A stretch of 64,000 nt of DNA from Lactifluus volemus (taxonomy: Eukaryota; Basidiomycota; Agaricomycetes; Russulales; Russulaceae): assembly GCA_022376515.1 (NCBI GenBank), contig WTXI01000001.1:2255488-2319487 (forward strand), in the 5' to 3' direction. The stretch's first letter is position 1. Each line of letters opens with the position of its first letter. Made by a program: the position numbers and the translations under genes. Shown one piece after another: positions 47,623 to 59,759 of this stretch. The notes under the pieces were generated by a model. That model was not told where the DNA came from. It worked only from the letters and a program-made list of their open reading frames with translations, and did no database searches.

Positions 47623-50233
47623 ATGCCAATCATTACGCGGAAAAAGAATGCAGAGGCGCACCCAGGTAAAATTATTCTCGATGCTCAGCAAAAGCGTCGT
47701 ACTCCTCAGCAGGCCGCAGAGGATAGAATGCTGGCCGAGGCAGCAGCCGCTTCAACCGCAGAGGATGCTAACGCCAAGCTCAAGGCCGTCGTCAGCCGTA
47801 TCAATGAGCTGGAAGAAGAACTCCAGCAAGGCTCGCAGCTGGCACAAGAGCACGCAGCTAGGCCGGATTTGCGTCACAGTGCTAGCGGACAGTCAACGGC
47901 GGTTCAGAAGTTCATGACGAGGCACATGAAACACGCCCTAGCTGCTCAACAAGACACAGATGAGCTGATTGATGAGGAAGACGAGTATTTCAAAACTCAC
48001 CTTTTTTGTGATCGTTTTTCTGACCTTGGCAATAGAATAGAAACTCCAAGGAGCTATTACGGGGCCAGTGTCACTGCGTCTTACGACGACATATCAACAA
48101 TATCGCCAGCATCATTCACAGATGCAGAACCGATACTCGATGTTCTTAGCAATGAAGACTCGGAGAGAGCGACCAGAGAAGAAAACGATGCCGCGGGATA
48201 TGAGGATGATGGCGATAATGAAGACGAAGGGAACATCGATGGTTGGCTTGATAAGGACGCCCAGCCTGAGAACAAGAACAAAAAAAATTCCAAGGTTTGC
48301 CTGCCGCGTGTTTTTTACTCATTTGATGGGAACTGAGGCGTACCGAATAGGCAACGCGGCCGTTGAACCCTCACTGGCATGCCGAAGTCGATAACGCCCA
48401 AAGTAGAGCCCCTCTGCCTCCATCTCGTCCCAGGCCCCGGGCAATATACAGATCCACTTCTCAGTAAGTGATGTCGCCTCCAGCTTAGACCCAAGCCCAC
48501 AGTAATTAGGAGGGATGAACCAAGTGCCCTGACACCAGCTGTGACTCGGACTCCGTCACCTCCACCACCAACGCAGCCACGGGAGGTGACCAGGCTAAGT
48601 ACCAGCACTAAACGAAAATCCCAGCCTCAGGTTTCAAGGTGAGTTATAGACATTCCCTAGAGCTCGAGACTCACCATGATTAGCAGGCATCAATCTAAGC
48701 GTGCAAGGCAGAACCAGGTGGTCTGCTAACCGACTGGCAAAAGAGACTCGAAGCCCCAATAGCAGGTAACCGCCCCCGCCCTCTGAGTTAACTACCCATC
48801 TTGACAGGTATATACAGGAGCACAGCCCGGATAAGACAGACGAGACACATGCACGAGCCCAGCCATAGGACACCTGGGCCCATGGATCAAGACTCAGAGG
48901 TAATCATCAGCATCAGCTCAGGTTCCAGTGCGACGGGTGGGCGAGTTCCACAATGAAGAATCAGAAGACGTACTGAGTCGAGCGAAGCCTAGCAAGTCTA
49001 CCAGCATGGGTCAAGCTTCCAGTGTGGCTCGGAGTGGATCAAAAGGTGCGGCATTCAGTGGCAGGGTGGAGCACGGGAAACGGCGCAGGTGAGCGTGGTG
49101 ATTTGACATCTGGTTCAAGTAAAACTCCTTGTCAAAACAGATGGGCATCGTCCTTTCCGGGGCGCAGAGGGCGATGCCCAAGTGTCTCAGGCTAAGCGTT
49201 CCAGGAAGCCAAAATATGTGATGACAGATCTTCCTTTCCCAGCGGTGGACAAAGACAACTATATGGAGATGTGGCGCAAGACGTTCATACCTTCCCTCCT
49301 GAGCTGGGCCGGACAGCAAGCTGATCCGTTTGGCACGAACGGCCGGATGAGAGGCCCAGTAAGTGTCATCTGGTCGACCACGTTCCCGGATGTGCTGCTT
49401 GAAGAAAGGGGACTTGAAATAGTCTTGACTGTGGTACGTACTACGATTCTACGGGCACATATATCCTATTGACGCTTTCAGGCCGAGAATGCGCTTAACA
49501 ACTGGCGCAGCGAAATTGGAAGGCTGGGCATCGAGCAATCGTTGATATGTGGCTTGAGGACCCAGCCTCATTCAACGACGCGGAAGCTCGTGCACAATAC
49601 ATTAAAATGGAATTAGAAGGGCTCAGGTTCATATATAAATACCCAGATGCAGAGGTAAGTGTATATACAGAGTTTTACACCATCTGACACAATCAACAGG
49701 GTGCGCGTGCCGCGTTCTGCTCCAATCTGATCTCCAAAGTGTTTTCTGTGCACCTTCGGAAGATCCTACCACTGGCAAACATGCAATTTGGGGCACTGGC
49801 ACTTGCAACCGCTGCGGTAAGGTCTCGTTGCGTTTTAATCGATGTTGCTACTTATCTAACGCTACAGGTCGAGCGTGGTCTGACCTTGTTCACGACCGGG
49901 GAGGATGTTACCGCACGTGAACGTGAAAAACGGAGGGCCAGGGCGTCAGGCGAACATAAAAAAGCCAAGGTCAATCCTCGGGAGTGGAGTTTCAGTGACA
50001 ACCCCTGGGGGAAGAAGGCTCGCATGTGGGCCGGGAGTACCCAACGGCTTGATGAAGACCACTGGCACAAAGTTGTCAACGATGCGTGTGCTTACATCCC
50101 AGAAGGTGAGCAGATTGCGGAGGGGGATTGTGCCGAAGGTGGAGATGAATACGAAGTTGATCTTCGCTCTTGCGTTGCACTTAACTGGTATGGTTTATTA
50201 TACACTTACAGCCATTCTTTGCTTAAGCGTTGA
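47623..50233 (+). CDS. Plavaka-associated accessory protein (DUF6532-like)
   Basis: Starts MPIITRKKNAEAHPGK, with a Lys/Ala-rich and coiled-coil segment (TAEDANAKLKAVVSRINELEEE) and an acidic stretch. Later exons at about 49170-49432, 49483-49653, 49700-49816 and 49869-50233 encode MTDLPFPAVDKDNYMEMWRK, WLEDPASFNDAEARAQYIKM and WSFSDNPWGKKARMWAGSTQ. This layout matches the second gene that often accompanies Plavaka transposases in Agaricomycetes; its role in transposition is unknown. The exons between about 48290 and 49170 are not resolved, so integrity is uncertain. It is divergent from the transposase. Confidence 0.65.
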
Positions 50234-50619
50234 TCGATTGATCCCAGATACTGCCGGTCCTCATGTTACGCCATTGCACATCGATTCCAGATACCCTGCG
50301 GCCGATCCCCACGTTCAAGTTAGCGCCATTATGTTCCGGTCCCCGTGTTGCGCTGTTACGCGTCGATCTCAGATACCCTGCCGCTGACCCCCACGTTTTC
50401 GTCGTTATTTTGTGAATCCCCGAGTCTGGACAGTTAATTGAACTTAATTCTGACATTCTGATGCTCTCTTGATGTTCCATAGTCGTCGTGATCTTATCTT
50501 AGTTATTTCAAATGACAATGCTTGCCTAATTCGGACATGAGCGTGTGAAAATAAGTAAAACTGCATTCATAATTTCCCAGTACAAGGGAATAGTCCCAGT
50601 GCGATGACTGAAGCTAGGT

Positions 50620-50832
50620 GAAAAACTAGCCCTAGATAAGACAGTAGTCCTAGGTGAGAAACTAGTCCTAGGTGAAAAACTAGCCCTAGACACGAAACTA
50701 GTGCCAGATGCAATACTGGCCCACCTAGAGCCAGTATCGCGCGTACTGGCCTCGGCAAGTCCGCTGGGTCTAGGTGCCAAACTTGGCAACTAGACGTGAC
50801 TAGGTGACCTAGTCTAGTAACGCCAGTCACAA
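50620..50832. repeat. Right subterminal CTAG-type repeats of the Plavaka element
   Basis: Repeated motifs AAACTAGTCCTAGGTG, AAACTAGCCCTAGA and related forms occur at least five times in about 120 bases, followed by GTGACTAGGTGACCTAGTC. The mirror of the left-end cluster. Confidence 0.7.
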
Positions 50833-51039
50833 ATCATTTTGCTGATGCTGCACACACCGATGTTTGATCATGGTGGCAGTGAGTGGTGGAGACGGCTCAA
50901 TCATCTACAAGACCTTATACTATTCAATGATATGCTAGGCCCCATACTAAACGTGACTTGTAGACAAGGAAGGAGGGAAGTTCCCAGTCCGAGTCGAAAG
51001 CTGAACGTTCCGGTGGGCAGGAAATGATGAGAGACTGAC

Positions 51040-51280
51040 AATCCGGAAAACTGCGCCATCAAGTATACGCAGCGCGCGCTCTACCTCCATCATAAAATCT
51101 ACGGGACTCAAACAGAGTAAGCTCGGAAGAATCGAAAAAGAAAAAATGGTGAGAGACCCACCAGGGAATGTTGATGATATTAATCGCATACATTTCCTGT
51201 CCCTCCCAGTCACAGAATGTAGCCGCACTCTGGAATAACAACGCGTATTCTGCCAGCGTAGCACAAAGCGCGTGTGATTA
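51040..51280 (-). pseudogene. Fragment of mitochondrial elongation factor G (mef1), copy A
   Basis: Reading down from 51280 the minus strand gives LCYAGRIR, then SAATFCDWEGQEMYAINI, an intron (about 51099-51160), and DFMMEVERALRILDGAV. These match the G2-G3 part of the EF-G GTPase domain (GRIR, SAATFCDW, the DTPGHVDF region and EVERALRVLDGAV). The G3 Asp-Thr-Pro-Gly is altered, the splice junction carries an extra base, and the gene stops after this segment. Non-functional. Confidence 0.75.
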
Positions 51281-51547
51281 GTTAGTTAGTGTAATCTCGC
51301 CGTGAGGGTTTCACATTCGTGATAAGAATGAAAGAAAAGTGGTGTCAAGAGAACACGAGATCGTTAGAGGTACAAGTTACATGAAAACTGGTTGAGGAAG
51401 GCAAAACAATGGTAATGAATACACCAGAGACACGCAATCTAGTCTTAAGTCATAGCTGGAACAATCGAAGGAAGAGAAGGGGTATGATCATAGTCATCAA
51501 CATGCCAGCAAGTGTGAACGCTAGTGAGATCACGATGGACATTTGTA

Positions 51548-52960
51548 TCAAGACGCACTAGCATTTTGTTCCACTTCTATTAGATCTGTCTCTGCAGTGC
51601 TAACGAGATGGCCTGCTACCCTTCGTGCATCGATGAATGCAGTAATTGCCTCCCGACTCGGGGCATCGAGCCTCCCAGGACATCTAACCTCCTCAAGGTT
51701 CGGCAGGAGCTCCAGTGGTGGTTCTCCTTCGGCAGGTAGTAAGGAATGAAAGATTGTGTCGACGAGATTTCTTTGCACTTTAATAGCCTTGACATTGGTG
51801 AACGGCCTGAGAAGTTCACGCCACTGTCTTCGCCGGTCATGGCGCCATGCTAGTGATCGATTGATAACGCTGTCGGTGAGTGTGACTTTCTTTACGACAG
51901 AAAGTACGAGTGAAAGTGCTCTGAAGGTATGCACCACAGACGCTACCTGCCTATCAGGGTAACTGCACAGGCACACGATGTGCAACTCCGAGTAGGGGAA
52001 CCTCAAAGTAGTCGCGTCTATATGGACAGATTTCACTTTGAAAGTGACTTTGACAGCGCTAAATCTGAGATTCTCAGATGAATGTAGGAAATGCGAGAGG
52101 TGGGGGATAGTAACAGGGATTTTACTATGAAGACAGACACTAAGGCTGTTGAGCGTAGGGGCGCTGATCCGATCAACAAGGCCATCCAGATATGTGGCCG
52201 CACCTTGGAACACAACCGACGTAGGTTAGGAAGTGTGACTTGTGTAATGCTCGGGGTATGGGGTGGCTGCCTCCTAAGATCAGGGGTGAGAGGAAAGGAT
52301 TCAAATCTGATGGTCAGTATCTCCAGCTGAGCATACTGAAAGTCCGGCAAGTAGGTAACTTGGAGGGAAATAGGCGGATGCATTGGAAAGATTGAGATAG
52401 GTGAGTCTCGTAGTAGTTGTGAGTAAGTGTGATCCAATTGGAAGGTAAGCCCCCCACAGTCCGAGATGGCGAAGATTGGGCGCTTGAAACGTTACAGGAA
52501 GGTCCAATGCGGTCCGAGAATCGATATACATGCGTTCCAGAATTGGGAATTGACCGTCCATAACCGTGGTGAACTTGCCTAAATTTGGGAGCTTCCTCAA
52601 AAATACACGACACACGCGATCACGGTGCGAAAGTGCTAGAAGTATACCCGATTCATCTATCTCGGGACTCTGGTCGGTGTGATCGTAGGCGATGATAAGG
52701 GGCAGAGGTGGTGAATGTGCCAACATTTTCGCTACAGGCACACCATGAGTGCATAAGAGATGAAGGTCGAGCAGAGATGGTGATTGAAGAATAATATTTC
52801 GCCATTGTCGACAAACATGCACCAGTTTGTGCCACCAACATTGCCGGACCCAGGCAACGACCATCAATTTTCCATCGTGATATTCGTCTGGTTTGGCCAG
52901 CCGATAGAGATCAAATATATTAAGAAGCACGTCGACGTTGAGGGTGTGTATTCCTTGAGT
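51548..52960 (-). pseudogene. F-box protein gene copy 1, frameshifted
   Basis: The minus strand shows an F-box start (LNVDVLLNIFDLYRLAKP..CWWHKLVHVCRQWRNIIL) and the same leucine-rich body as the intact copy at 54673-56175. The frame shifts at about 52330 and again at about 52215, and the C terminus differs (ETDLIEVEQNASAS). It is therefore broken into three parts. Confidence 0.8.
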
Positions 52961-52980
52961 CGAACTAGTAGGTGAGCGCG

Positions 52981-54009
52981 TCTGTTGCTATTGAGCCCTA
53001 TTAATTTGCAAGTTTGTGAACAGATCAGGGACACAAGGGGGACGCAAAGATTTAGAACTCACGACTTGGTTCACGTTGGCCGCCTATGAGCCTTCTGAAG
53101 AGGGAAGGATGGCTTATGGTAGAGAAGCAACCAAGCATATTCAGGGAGGTGAGCAATGACTCGGATGTGATTGAAAAGCTCACGACTCGGATGAACACTG
53201 GCTATACTATAATAAGGGTGTCCTTGTTTTTAGGCGCTCAGCGCTCAGGCTTGAGCTATACTAAAATGGGACGCTGAGGCTGGCGTCTATTCTCCTCGTC
53301 GACGGACGGAAACTACGACTCTTGCATTTCATGACCTGTGCCTCGTGCAGTGGTCTAGGATCCTACGCATGCTACCAAGTTCGTAATATTAAAAATCTCA
53401 GCATCCATTTGTCCCAAGCCCGAATCGACACTGGCTCTGGTTACTGTCACATTCAGCACCAAGAGACGCGGGTGGACTGGTAGAAAAGTTCAGTCCCGGG
53501 CAAACGAACATCAAAACATCAAGTATATCCGTCATATTAAACATCTGGGAGGTCACTGATAGCCCTAGAGACCATCGTGCCCTTCAAATAGTTGTCGAAC
53601 AAACCGCGTGATGTTGGATGACATCCCGATAGAGCAGCAGACTTTAATCTATATCGACTAGCCGACCTCGATCACGAGGATTAAGGATTGATGGTTAACT
53701 GGCTCGGCGAATGTTTGGTGATAAAAACCTGGCACCTCTTTGTCGACTCTGGCGATATCTCATTCCTTCAATCAGGACAAAGTCAACATCATCCTCGAGC
53801 TAGGTCTCCGTGGGAATGGGGAGCTGAACAGAAGTAGCCGGTATACGGAACTTTGCCTGGATCTAGTTGATCATTCGCCATGGATTCGTGCCAGGTCTCC
53901 AAGGGACTTTATACCCCCGTGTCTCCCGATCGACAGTGATAATTTGAGTCTATGATGAGGTATTCTCATGTCTAAATGGACGAATGAAGCGTTACAGGAA
54001 AACGTACCT
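52981..54009. other. Spacer between array units
   Basis: The first 300 bases repeat sequence found upstream of the other F-box copies (for example GCGCTGAGCTATACTAAA-type segments near 53250 and again near 56415 and 60015). The rest, to about 54000, shows no gene. Confidence 0.4.
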
Positions 54010-54250
54010 GTACACCAGATTCCGCACATAAGTAAAACTGCGACATCGCGCATACGCAGCGCGCTCTGTACCTCCATAAAACCTACGTGACTCAAACCAG
54101 ACTAAGCTCAGAAGAACAGAAGTAAGAGAAAATGGCGATAGACCTACCAGGGGTGTTGACGATATTGATTGAATACATTTCCTGTCCCTCCCAGTCACAG
54201 AGTGTGGCCGCACTCTGCATTAAACGTGCTCGATGAGCCGACATGCCAAT
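54010..54250 (-). pseudogene. mef1 fragment, copy B
   Basis: The minus strand carries AATLCDWEGQEMYSINIVN followed by an intron-like stretch and a degraded EVERA...-like segment. Homologous to copies A and C and to the EF-G GTPase domain; the upstream GRIR part is disrupted. Confidence 0.65.
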
Positions 54251-54672
54251 ATTGCGTTAACCGGTGACAATCGTTGGTCAAATAAAGATGGAAAAGCAGG
54301 ATTCGTTAGTTAGTGCAACTTCGCAGTGAGGGTTTCACATTCGTGAGCATAGTGATAAGAACGAAAAAAGGCTAAGGTGGATGCAGTGCGGTGAACGCCG
54401 GCGTCGGGTACTAGTGACTTAGTCAGCATTCACGAGAGATCGTAAGAGGTACAAGTTACGCGAAAACTGGTTAAAGAAGGCAAAGCAATGACAGTGAATA
54501 CACCACAGAGACACGCTATCTAGTCTCAATTTATAGCTGGAACAATCGAAGGAAGAGAAGGGGCATGTCATAGTCATCCGAGTCAACATGTCAGTAAGTG
54601 TGAACGTCAGTGAGATGGACATTTGTATCAAGAAGCACTGTCCGTCTCTGCATTGCTCACCTGTACTGCTGA

Positions 54673-56175
54673 TCAATTCACGTCCGAGTCCGAGTCATCG
54701 GGGAACACGAAATATTCCACCATGCGAAGGCTAACGAGATGGCCTGTAACCCTTCGTGCATCGATGAAGGTACTAACTGCGTCCCGACTCGGAGCATTGA
54801 GCCCTCCAGAATGTCTAACCTCCTCAAGGTTCGGCAGGAGCTCCAGTGGTGGTTCTCCTTCAGCAGGTAGTAAGGCATGAAAGATTTTGTCTCGGAGATT
54901 TCCTTGCACATTAATAGCCTTGACATTGGTGAACGGCCTGAGAAGTTCACGCCACTGTCTTCGCCGGTCGATATCATTGCGCGATGATAGTGACCGATAG
55001 ATAGCGTTGTCGGTGAGTGTGATTTTCTTCACGACAGAAAGTATGGGGGAAAGTGCGCTGAAGATATCCACAGTTAATGCTACCTGATTGTCAAGGTTTT
55101 CGCACGAGATGTGCAACTCCAAGAAGGGTAACCTCGGAGTAGCCGCGGCTAAGTGGATAGAATTGGCATCGAACGTGACTTTGACAGCGCTAATTCTGAG
55201 ATTCTGAGATGATTGCAGGAAATGCGAGAGGCGTGGAACTGGGAAGGGGGGTTCATTAAAAAGATAGGCAATAAGGCCGCTGAGGGAAGGGGCGCAGATC
55301 CGATCAACAAGGCCATCCAGATATGTGGCCGCACCTCGGAACACAAACCGACGTAGGTTAGGAAGTGTGATTTGGGTAGTGCTCGGGGTATGGAGTGGCT
55401 GCCTCTCAACATCACGGTTGTGAAGAGGGGAAAGAAATTTAATGGTCAGTATCTCCAGCTGGAGCATTACTAAAAGTCGGGCGAGTAAGTAACTTGGGGG
55501 GAAATAAGCGGATGCTGGGATTTCGTGAAGATTGAAATAGGTGAGTCTCGTAGTAGTTGTGAGTAAGGGTGATCGAATTGGAAGGGAAGCCGTTTTCAGT
55601 CCAAGGTGGCGTAGATTGGGGGCTTGAAACGTTATAGGAAGGACGGCTTCGGTCTGAGAATGGATATACATGCGTTCCAGAACTGGGAATTGGCCGTCCA
55701 TAGCCGTGATGAACTTGCTTAAATTTGGGAGCATTCCGGGCCAAAGCAGAATACGACGCACGCGATCACGGTGTGAGAGTGCGAGAAGTATACCCGATTC
55801 ATCTTTAGCTGTTATCACGGGACTCTGGTTGGTGCAATTGTAGGAGATGATGAGTGGGAGAGGTGGTGAATGTGCCAACATTTTCGCTACAGGCACACCA
55901 TGAGTGCAGAAGAGATGAAGGTCGAGCCGAGACGGTGATTGAAGAATAATATTTCGCCATTGTCGACAAACATGCACCAGTTTGTACCACCAACATTGGT
56001 TGTTCCAGGAAACGACCATCGTGTCTCCATCGTCACGGTAATATTCGTCTGGATTGGCCAGCCGATAGAGATCAAATATGTTAAGAAGCACGTCAACGTT
56101 GAGGATATGGATACCGTAACTCGGACTAGTAGGTGCGCGTCTATTCTTGTTGAGCCCTATCAATTCAATTCGCAA
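54673..56175 (-). CDS. F-box protein with leucine-rich body, 500 aa (intact copy 2)
   Basis: A single uninterrupted frame of 500 codons. The F-box (about residues 22-75) reads HILNVDVLLNIFDLYRLANP...WWYKLVHVCRQWRNIILQ, with the usual LVxxxWR-type ending. The rest is a leucine-rich-repeat-like body (PNLRHLGLKTASLPIRSPLL, LPNLRRFVFRG, LSHFLQSSQNLRISAV, LPNLEEVRHSGGL). Such proteins are expected to bind Skp1 through the F-box and deliver targets to an SCF ubiquitin ligase; the target is unknown. This family is greatly expanded in Agaricomycetes. It is the only full-length member among four tandem copies here. Confidence 0.85.
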   Translation of the reverse strand: MRIELIGLNKNRRAPTSPSYGIHILNVDVLLNIFDLYRLANPDEYYRDDGDTMVVSWNNQCWWYKLVHVCRQWRNIILQSPSRLDLHLFCTHGVPVAKMLAHSPPLPLIISYNCTNQSPVITAKDESGILLALSHRDRVRRILLWPGMLPNLSKFITAMDGQFPVLERMYIHSQTEAVLPITFQAPNLRHLGLKTASLPIRSPLLTTTTRLTYFNLHEIPASAYFPPSYLLARLLVMLQLEILTIKFLSPLHNRDVERQPLHTPSTTQITLPNLRRFVFRGAATYLDGLVDRICAPSLSGLIAYLFNEPPFPVPRLSHFLQSSQNLRISAVKVTFDANSIHLAAATPRLPFLELHISCENLDNQVALTVDIFSALSPILSVVKKITLTDNAIYRSLSSRNDIDRRRQWRELLRPFTNVKAINVQGNLRDKIFHALLPAEGEPPLELLPNLEEVRHSGGLNAPSRDAVSTFIDARRVTGHLVSLRMVEYFVFPDDSDSDVN

Positions 56176-56379
56176 GTTTGTGAACAGATCAGTGACACAA
56201 GGGACAAAGAATTAGAACTCACGACTTCGATCACGTCGGCCACCGGTGAGCCTTCTAATGAGGGAAGGATGGCTTATGGTGAGGTAGCAAGCAGGCATTT
56301 CACGGAGGTGGGCAGTTACTTGGATGTGATTGAAGAGTTCACGGTGTGCACTGACATTACTAGTAGTATGTAGGCCTCA

Positions 56380-57388
56380 TGTGGACGGTGCTCCATCCGC
56401 TGGTGTCCTTGGGCGCTGAGCTATACTAAAATAGGACGCTGGCGTCTATTTTCCTCATCGACGGACGACACTTCCGAGTCGTCTTGCAGTCATAAGCCGC
56501 ACTCCACGAATACACCCAGTCCCCCATGTTCATCGCGTGCGTATCATAATACAGCGCTTATGTGACAGGCAACGAAATACCTCATCGTCTACACACGGTT
56601 CAAGAGCCTATGGCTATAAGTGATTGGCGAATTTGTGTGATGGGAAAGTGTTAATAATCAAACTCGACTTGGAGAACAACAGCGGCAATACATGGACCAC
56701 ATTCCTCGCTGTCGTAGCCTCAATTCCACACTTCGCAAGCGCATCTATATTCATATATGTGAGCGTTCAGCGCAGATGGGCCAATACCTTACTACTTACA
56801 AATAGTTCAAGTACTGTCCACCGACGCCACTGGCACGTCACGAACCTGTACTTCACAAAACGCCAAGCGGCTCTGTGCGCAGGCCGCAGTGCTGGAGAAT
56901 GTCTTTTGTACCGCAAAGATGGACCTACTATTACAGCCCTTCCTCTTTTTGGGCGCGCATTGTTTCTTCTCCCAGTGAAACGAACATAGCAATGACTGGC
57001 TGATTATTGGACGATCGCAGAGTCAGACACTGCGCAACTCTCCAGGGTTTGGCTCGTCACCATGCCCTCATTCGCATTGGGAATTTCTGAGTCTGCTGCC
57101 TCTGCCTTCCGCCTCGAGTTTGCGATGATGAGTCTAATGAAACCTAATAAGGAGGGCATCGGCATAGTGCGTGCAGGAGGCCCGGAAATGGAAGCATAGC
57201 CGCAGCGACTTGAATCCGAGGTCCGAGGTCCGAGCCGCATAAGTTGCCAATATATTACTGGTTCCGAGTCGACACTTCTCGCGTGAGCTCAGCTAGCAGA
57301 GCTAGAAGGTCATTATGCCGCTTGCCACTCCATCCCATTTTCAGCGCCCCTACCAGAATCAATGGCCAGACGCCGTCGACATGAGGTC
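56380..57388. other. Spacer between array units
   Basis: About 1 kb with short open frames only (longest 121 codons at 56624-56989, no family signal). No recognisable element. Confidence 0.4.
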
Positions 57389-57500
57389 ACTGCACACACC
57401 GATATTTGATCATGGTAGCAGTGAGTGGTGGAGACGGCTCAATCATCTACAAGGCCTTATTACTGTTAAATGATATACTAGGCCCCCATACTAAACGTGA
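57389..57500. repeat. Array-unit boundary repeat, also at 50850-50960
   Basis: The segment beginning CTGCACACACCGATATTTGA is about 95 % identical over roughly 110 bases to the sequence directly right of the Plavaka element, marking equivalent positions in two array units. Confidence 0.8.
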
Positions 57501-57559
57501 CTTGTAGACAAGGAGGGAGGGAGGTTCAAAAGCTGAACGTTCCGTGAGCAGGAAATGAC

Positions 57560-57835
57560 GAGAGACAACTGCGCCATCAAGCATACGTAGCGCGCGCTCT
57601 ACCTCCATCATGAAATCTACTAGTACGTGACTCAAACCAGAGTAAGCTCGGAAGAGCCGAAGTAAGAAAAATGGCGACAGACACACCTGGGATGTTGACG
57701 ATATTGATCGCATAAATTTCCTGTCCCTCCCAGTCACAGAATGTAGCCGCAATATGGAATGATTACGCGTATTCTGCCAACGTAGCATAAAATGCGCTCG
57801 ATGAGCCTAGATGCCAATATTGCGTTGGTACTTTA
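57560..57835 (-). pseudogene. mef1 fragment, copy C (first GTPase motif deleted)
   Basis: On the minus strand from 57835: QRNIGI-stop-AH, a jump to ERILCYVGRIR, then IAATFCDWEGQEIYAINIVN, an intron (57622-57685 approx., phase preserved), and DFMMEVERALRMLDGAV. In EF-G the first two pieces flank the P-loop, so the P-loop codons are deleted; there is also a stop in GI(S)AH. It ends before the G4 region. Confidence 0.8.
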
Positions 57836-58266
57836 ACCAGTCGGTGATGATCGTCGGTCCAATAAGAGGAAAGAATGGTTCGTTGGTTGGTGTAATCTCG
57901 CGGAGAGGGTTTCACATTCGTGAGCTTGGCGATCAGAACGAAAAAAGAAAGGTGATGTAGTGAACAACCTGGGCCAGCGTCACGGTCGAGTGAATTAGTC
58001 AGCATTCCACGAGATCGTAAGGGGTACGAGCACAGTAAGAGAATAGTTGAAGAAAGCAATACAATCGTCACGGAAATACATACATCACCATTCCAGCGAC
58101 ACGCTATCTAGTCTTAAATAATAGCTGGAACAATATAATGAAAAGAAGGGGTGTGTCATAGTCATCAACATGCCAGTAAGTGTGAACGCTAGTGAGATGG
58201 ACATTGTGTTCCACATGTATTAGGTCCGTGTATGCAGCGCTCACCTGTACAGGCTGTACCTGCCGC

Positions 58267-59759
58267 TCATGAATTCACGCCCGAGTCTGAGCCATCGGGG
58301 AACATGAAATATTTCACCATTTTCATGCTAAGAAGATGGCCCGCTACCCTTCGCCGCGCATCAACGAATGCAGTAACTGCGTCCCGATTCAGAGCATCGA
58401 GCCATCCAGAATATCTAACCTCTTCAATTTTCGGCAGGAGCTCTAGTGGTGGCGCTCCTTCTGCAGGTAGTAAGGAATGGAAGACTTGGTAGACCTTCCA
58501 CATCAATAACCTTAACATTGGTGAACGGCCTGAGGAGTTCACGCCACTGTCTTCGGCCCTCGACATCATTGCTTCGTGCTAGCGATCGATCGATAACGTC
58601 GTCGGTGAGTGTGACTTTCTTCACGACAAAAAGTACGGGTGAAAGTGCACTGACGAGATCCACCGCGGACGCTACCACTGAATGCGCAACTTCAACAGTG
58701 GGAACCTCGTAGTAGCCCCGTCTAATTGGACGAAATCCACGTGACTTTGACGCTAATTGTGAGACCCTGACATGATTGCAGGAAATGCCGGAGGTGCGGA
58801 CTCCGAGTGGTAATCGGGATTTCACTAAAAAGAACCGGGGTTTCACTAAAAAGATAGGCACTAAGATGGCTGAGAGAAGGGGCGCTGATCCGATCAACGA
58901 GGCCATCCAGATATGTGGCGGTGCCTCGGAATACAAATCGACGTAGGTTAGGAAGTGTGACTTGGGGGGTATGGAGTTGCTTCTCAACATCACGGTTTGG
59001 AAGAGGAGAGTGACACTTAATGGTCAGTATCTCCAGCTGGGGTATAGATGAAAGTCGGGAAAGTAAGTGACTTGGGGAGAAATAGGCAGATACGGGGATT
59101 TCGCTAAGATTGAGATAGGCGAGTTTCGTAGTAGTTGTGAGTAAGGGTGATCGAATTGGAAGGGAAGCCGTCGTCAGCCCAAGGTGGCGTATATTGGGGG
59201 CTTGAAATGTTACAGGAAGAACCGCTTCAGTTTGAGAATGGATATTCATGCGTTCCAGAACTGGGAATTGACCCTCCATAGCCGTGATGAACTTGCCTAG
59301 ATTTGGGAGCATCCAAAGCAAAATACGACGCACGCGACCGCGGTGTGAGAGTGCGAGAAGTATACCCGATTTATCTTTAGCTGTTAGCACGGGATTCTGG
59401 TCGGTGCAATTGTAGGAGATGATAAGTGGGAGACGTGGTGAATGTGCCAACATTTTCGCTACAGGCACGCCATGAGTGCAGACGAGATGAAGGTCGAGCA
59501 GAGATGGTGATTGAAGAATGATATTTCGCCACTGTCGACAAACATGCACCAATTTGTACCACCAACGTTGGTGGGTCCAGGCAATGATTAGCGTGTTTCC
59601 ATCGTAATATTCTTCTGGATTGGCCAGCCGATAGAGATCAAAGATATTAAGAAGCACATCAACGTTGAGGATATGGGTACCGTGACTGGGATTAGTATGT
59701 GTGTGTCTATTGCTGTTGAGCCCTATTAATTCGCAAGCTTTTGAACAGATGAGAGTCAC
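58267..59759 (-). pseudogene. F-box protein gene copy 3, truncated by frameshift
   Basis: The first 345 codons (58722-59759) are open, with the F-box HILNVDVLLNIFDLYRLANPEE and leucine-rich body close to copy 2, and a short tandem insertion (PVLFSEIP). The frame is lost near 58722; the remaining C-terminal part (FHSLLPAEGAPPLELLP onward) continues in other frames with deletions. A truncated protein could still be made, but it lacks about 155 residues. Confidence 0.8.

Larger units (their letters stand above)
43138..50848. mobile_element. Plavaka-type (CACTA/EnSpm-related) DNA transposon, about 7.7 kb
   Basis: The ends form a perfect 16-base inverted repeat (GCATCAGCAAAATGAT at 43138-43153 and its complement at 50833-50848). 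Inside lie a minus-strand Plavaka transposase and a plus-strand accessory gene, divergently arranged. Subterminal zones at 43175-43300 and 50620-50820 are packed with CTAG-centred short repeats, typical of transposase binding sites in CACTA elements. The right end borders sequence shared with the F-box array (CTGCACACACCGAT also at 57391), which helps to fix the boundary. I do not see a certain target duplication. Confidence 0.82.

Noticed and set aside
56624..56989. 121-codon frame as a possible gene
   Set aside because: Sequence is not conserved between the array units and has no motif; probably chance.
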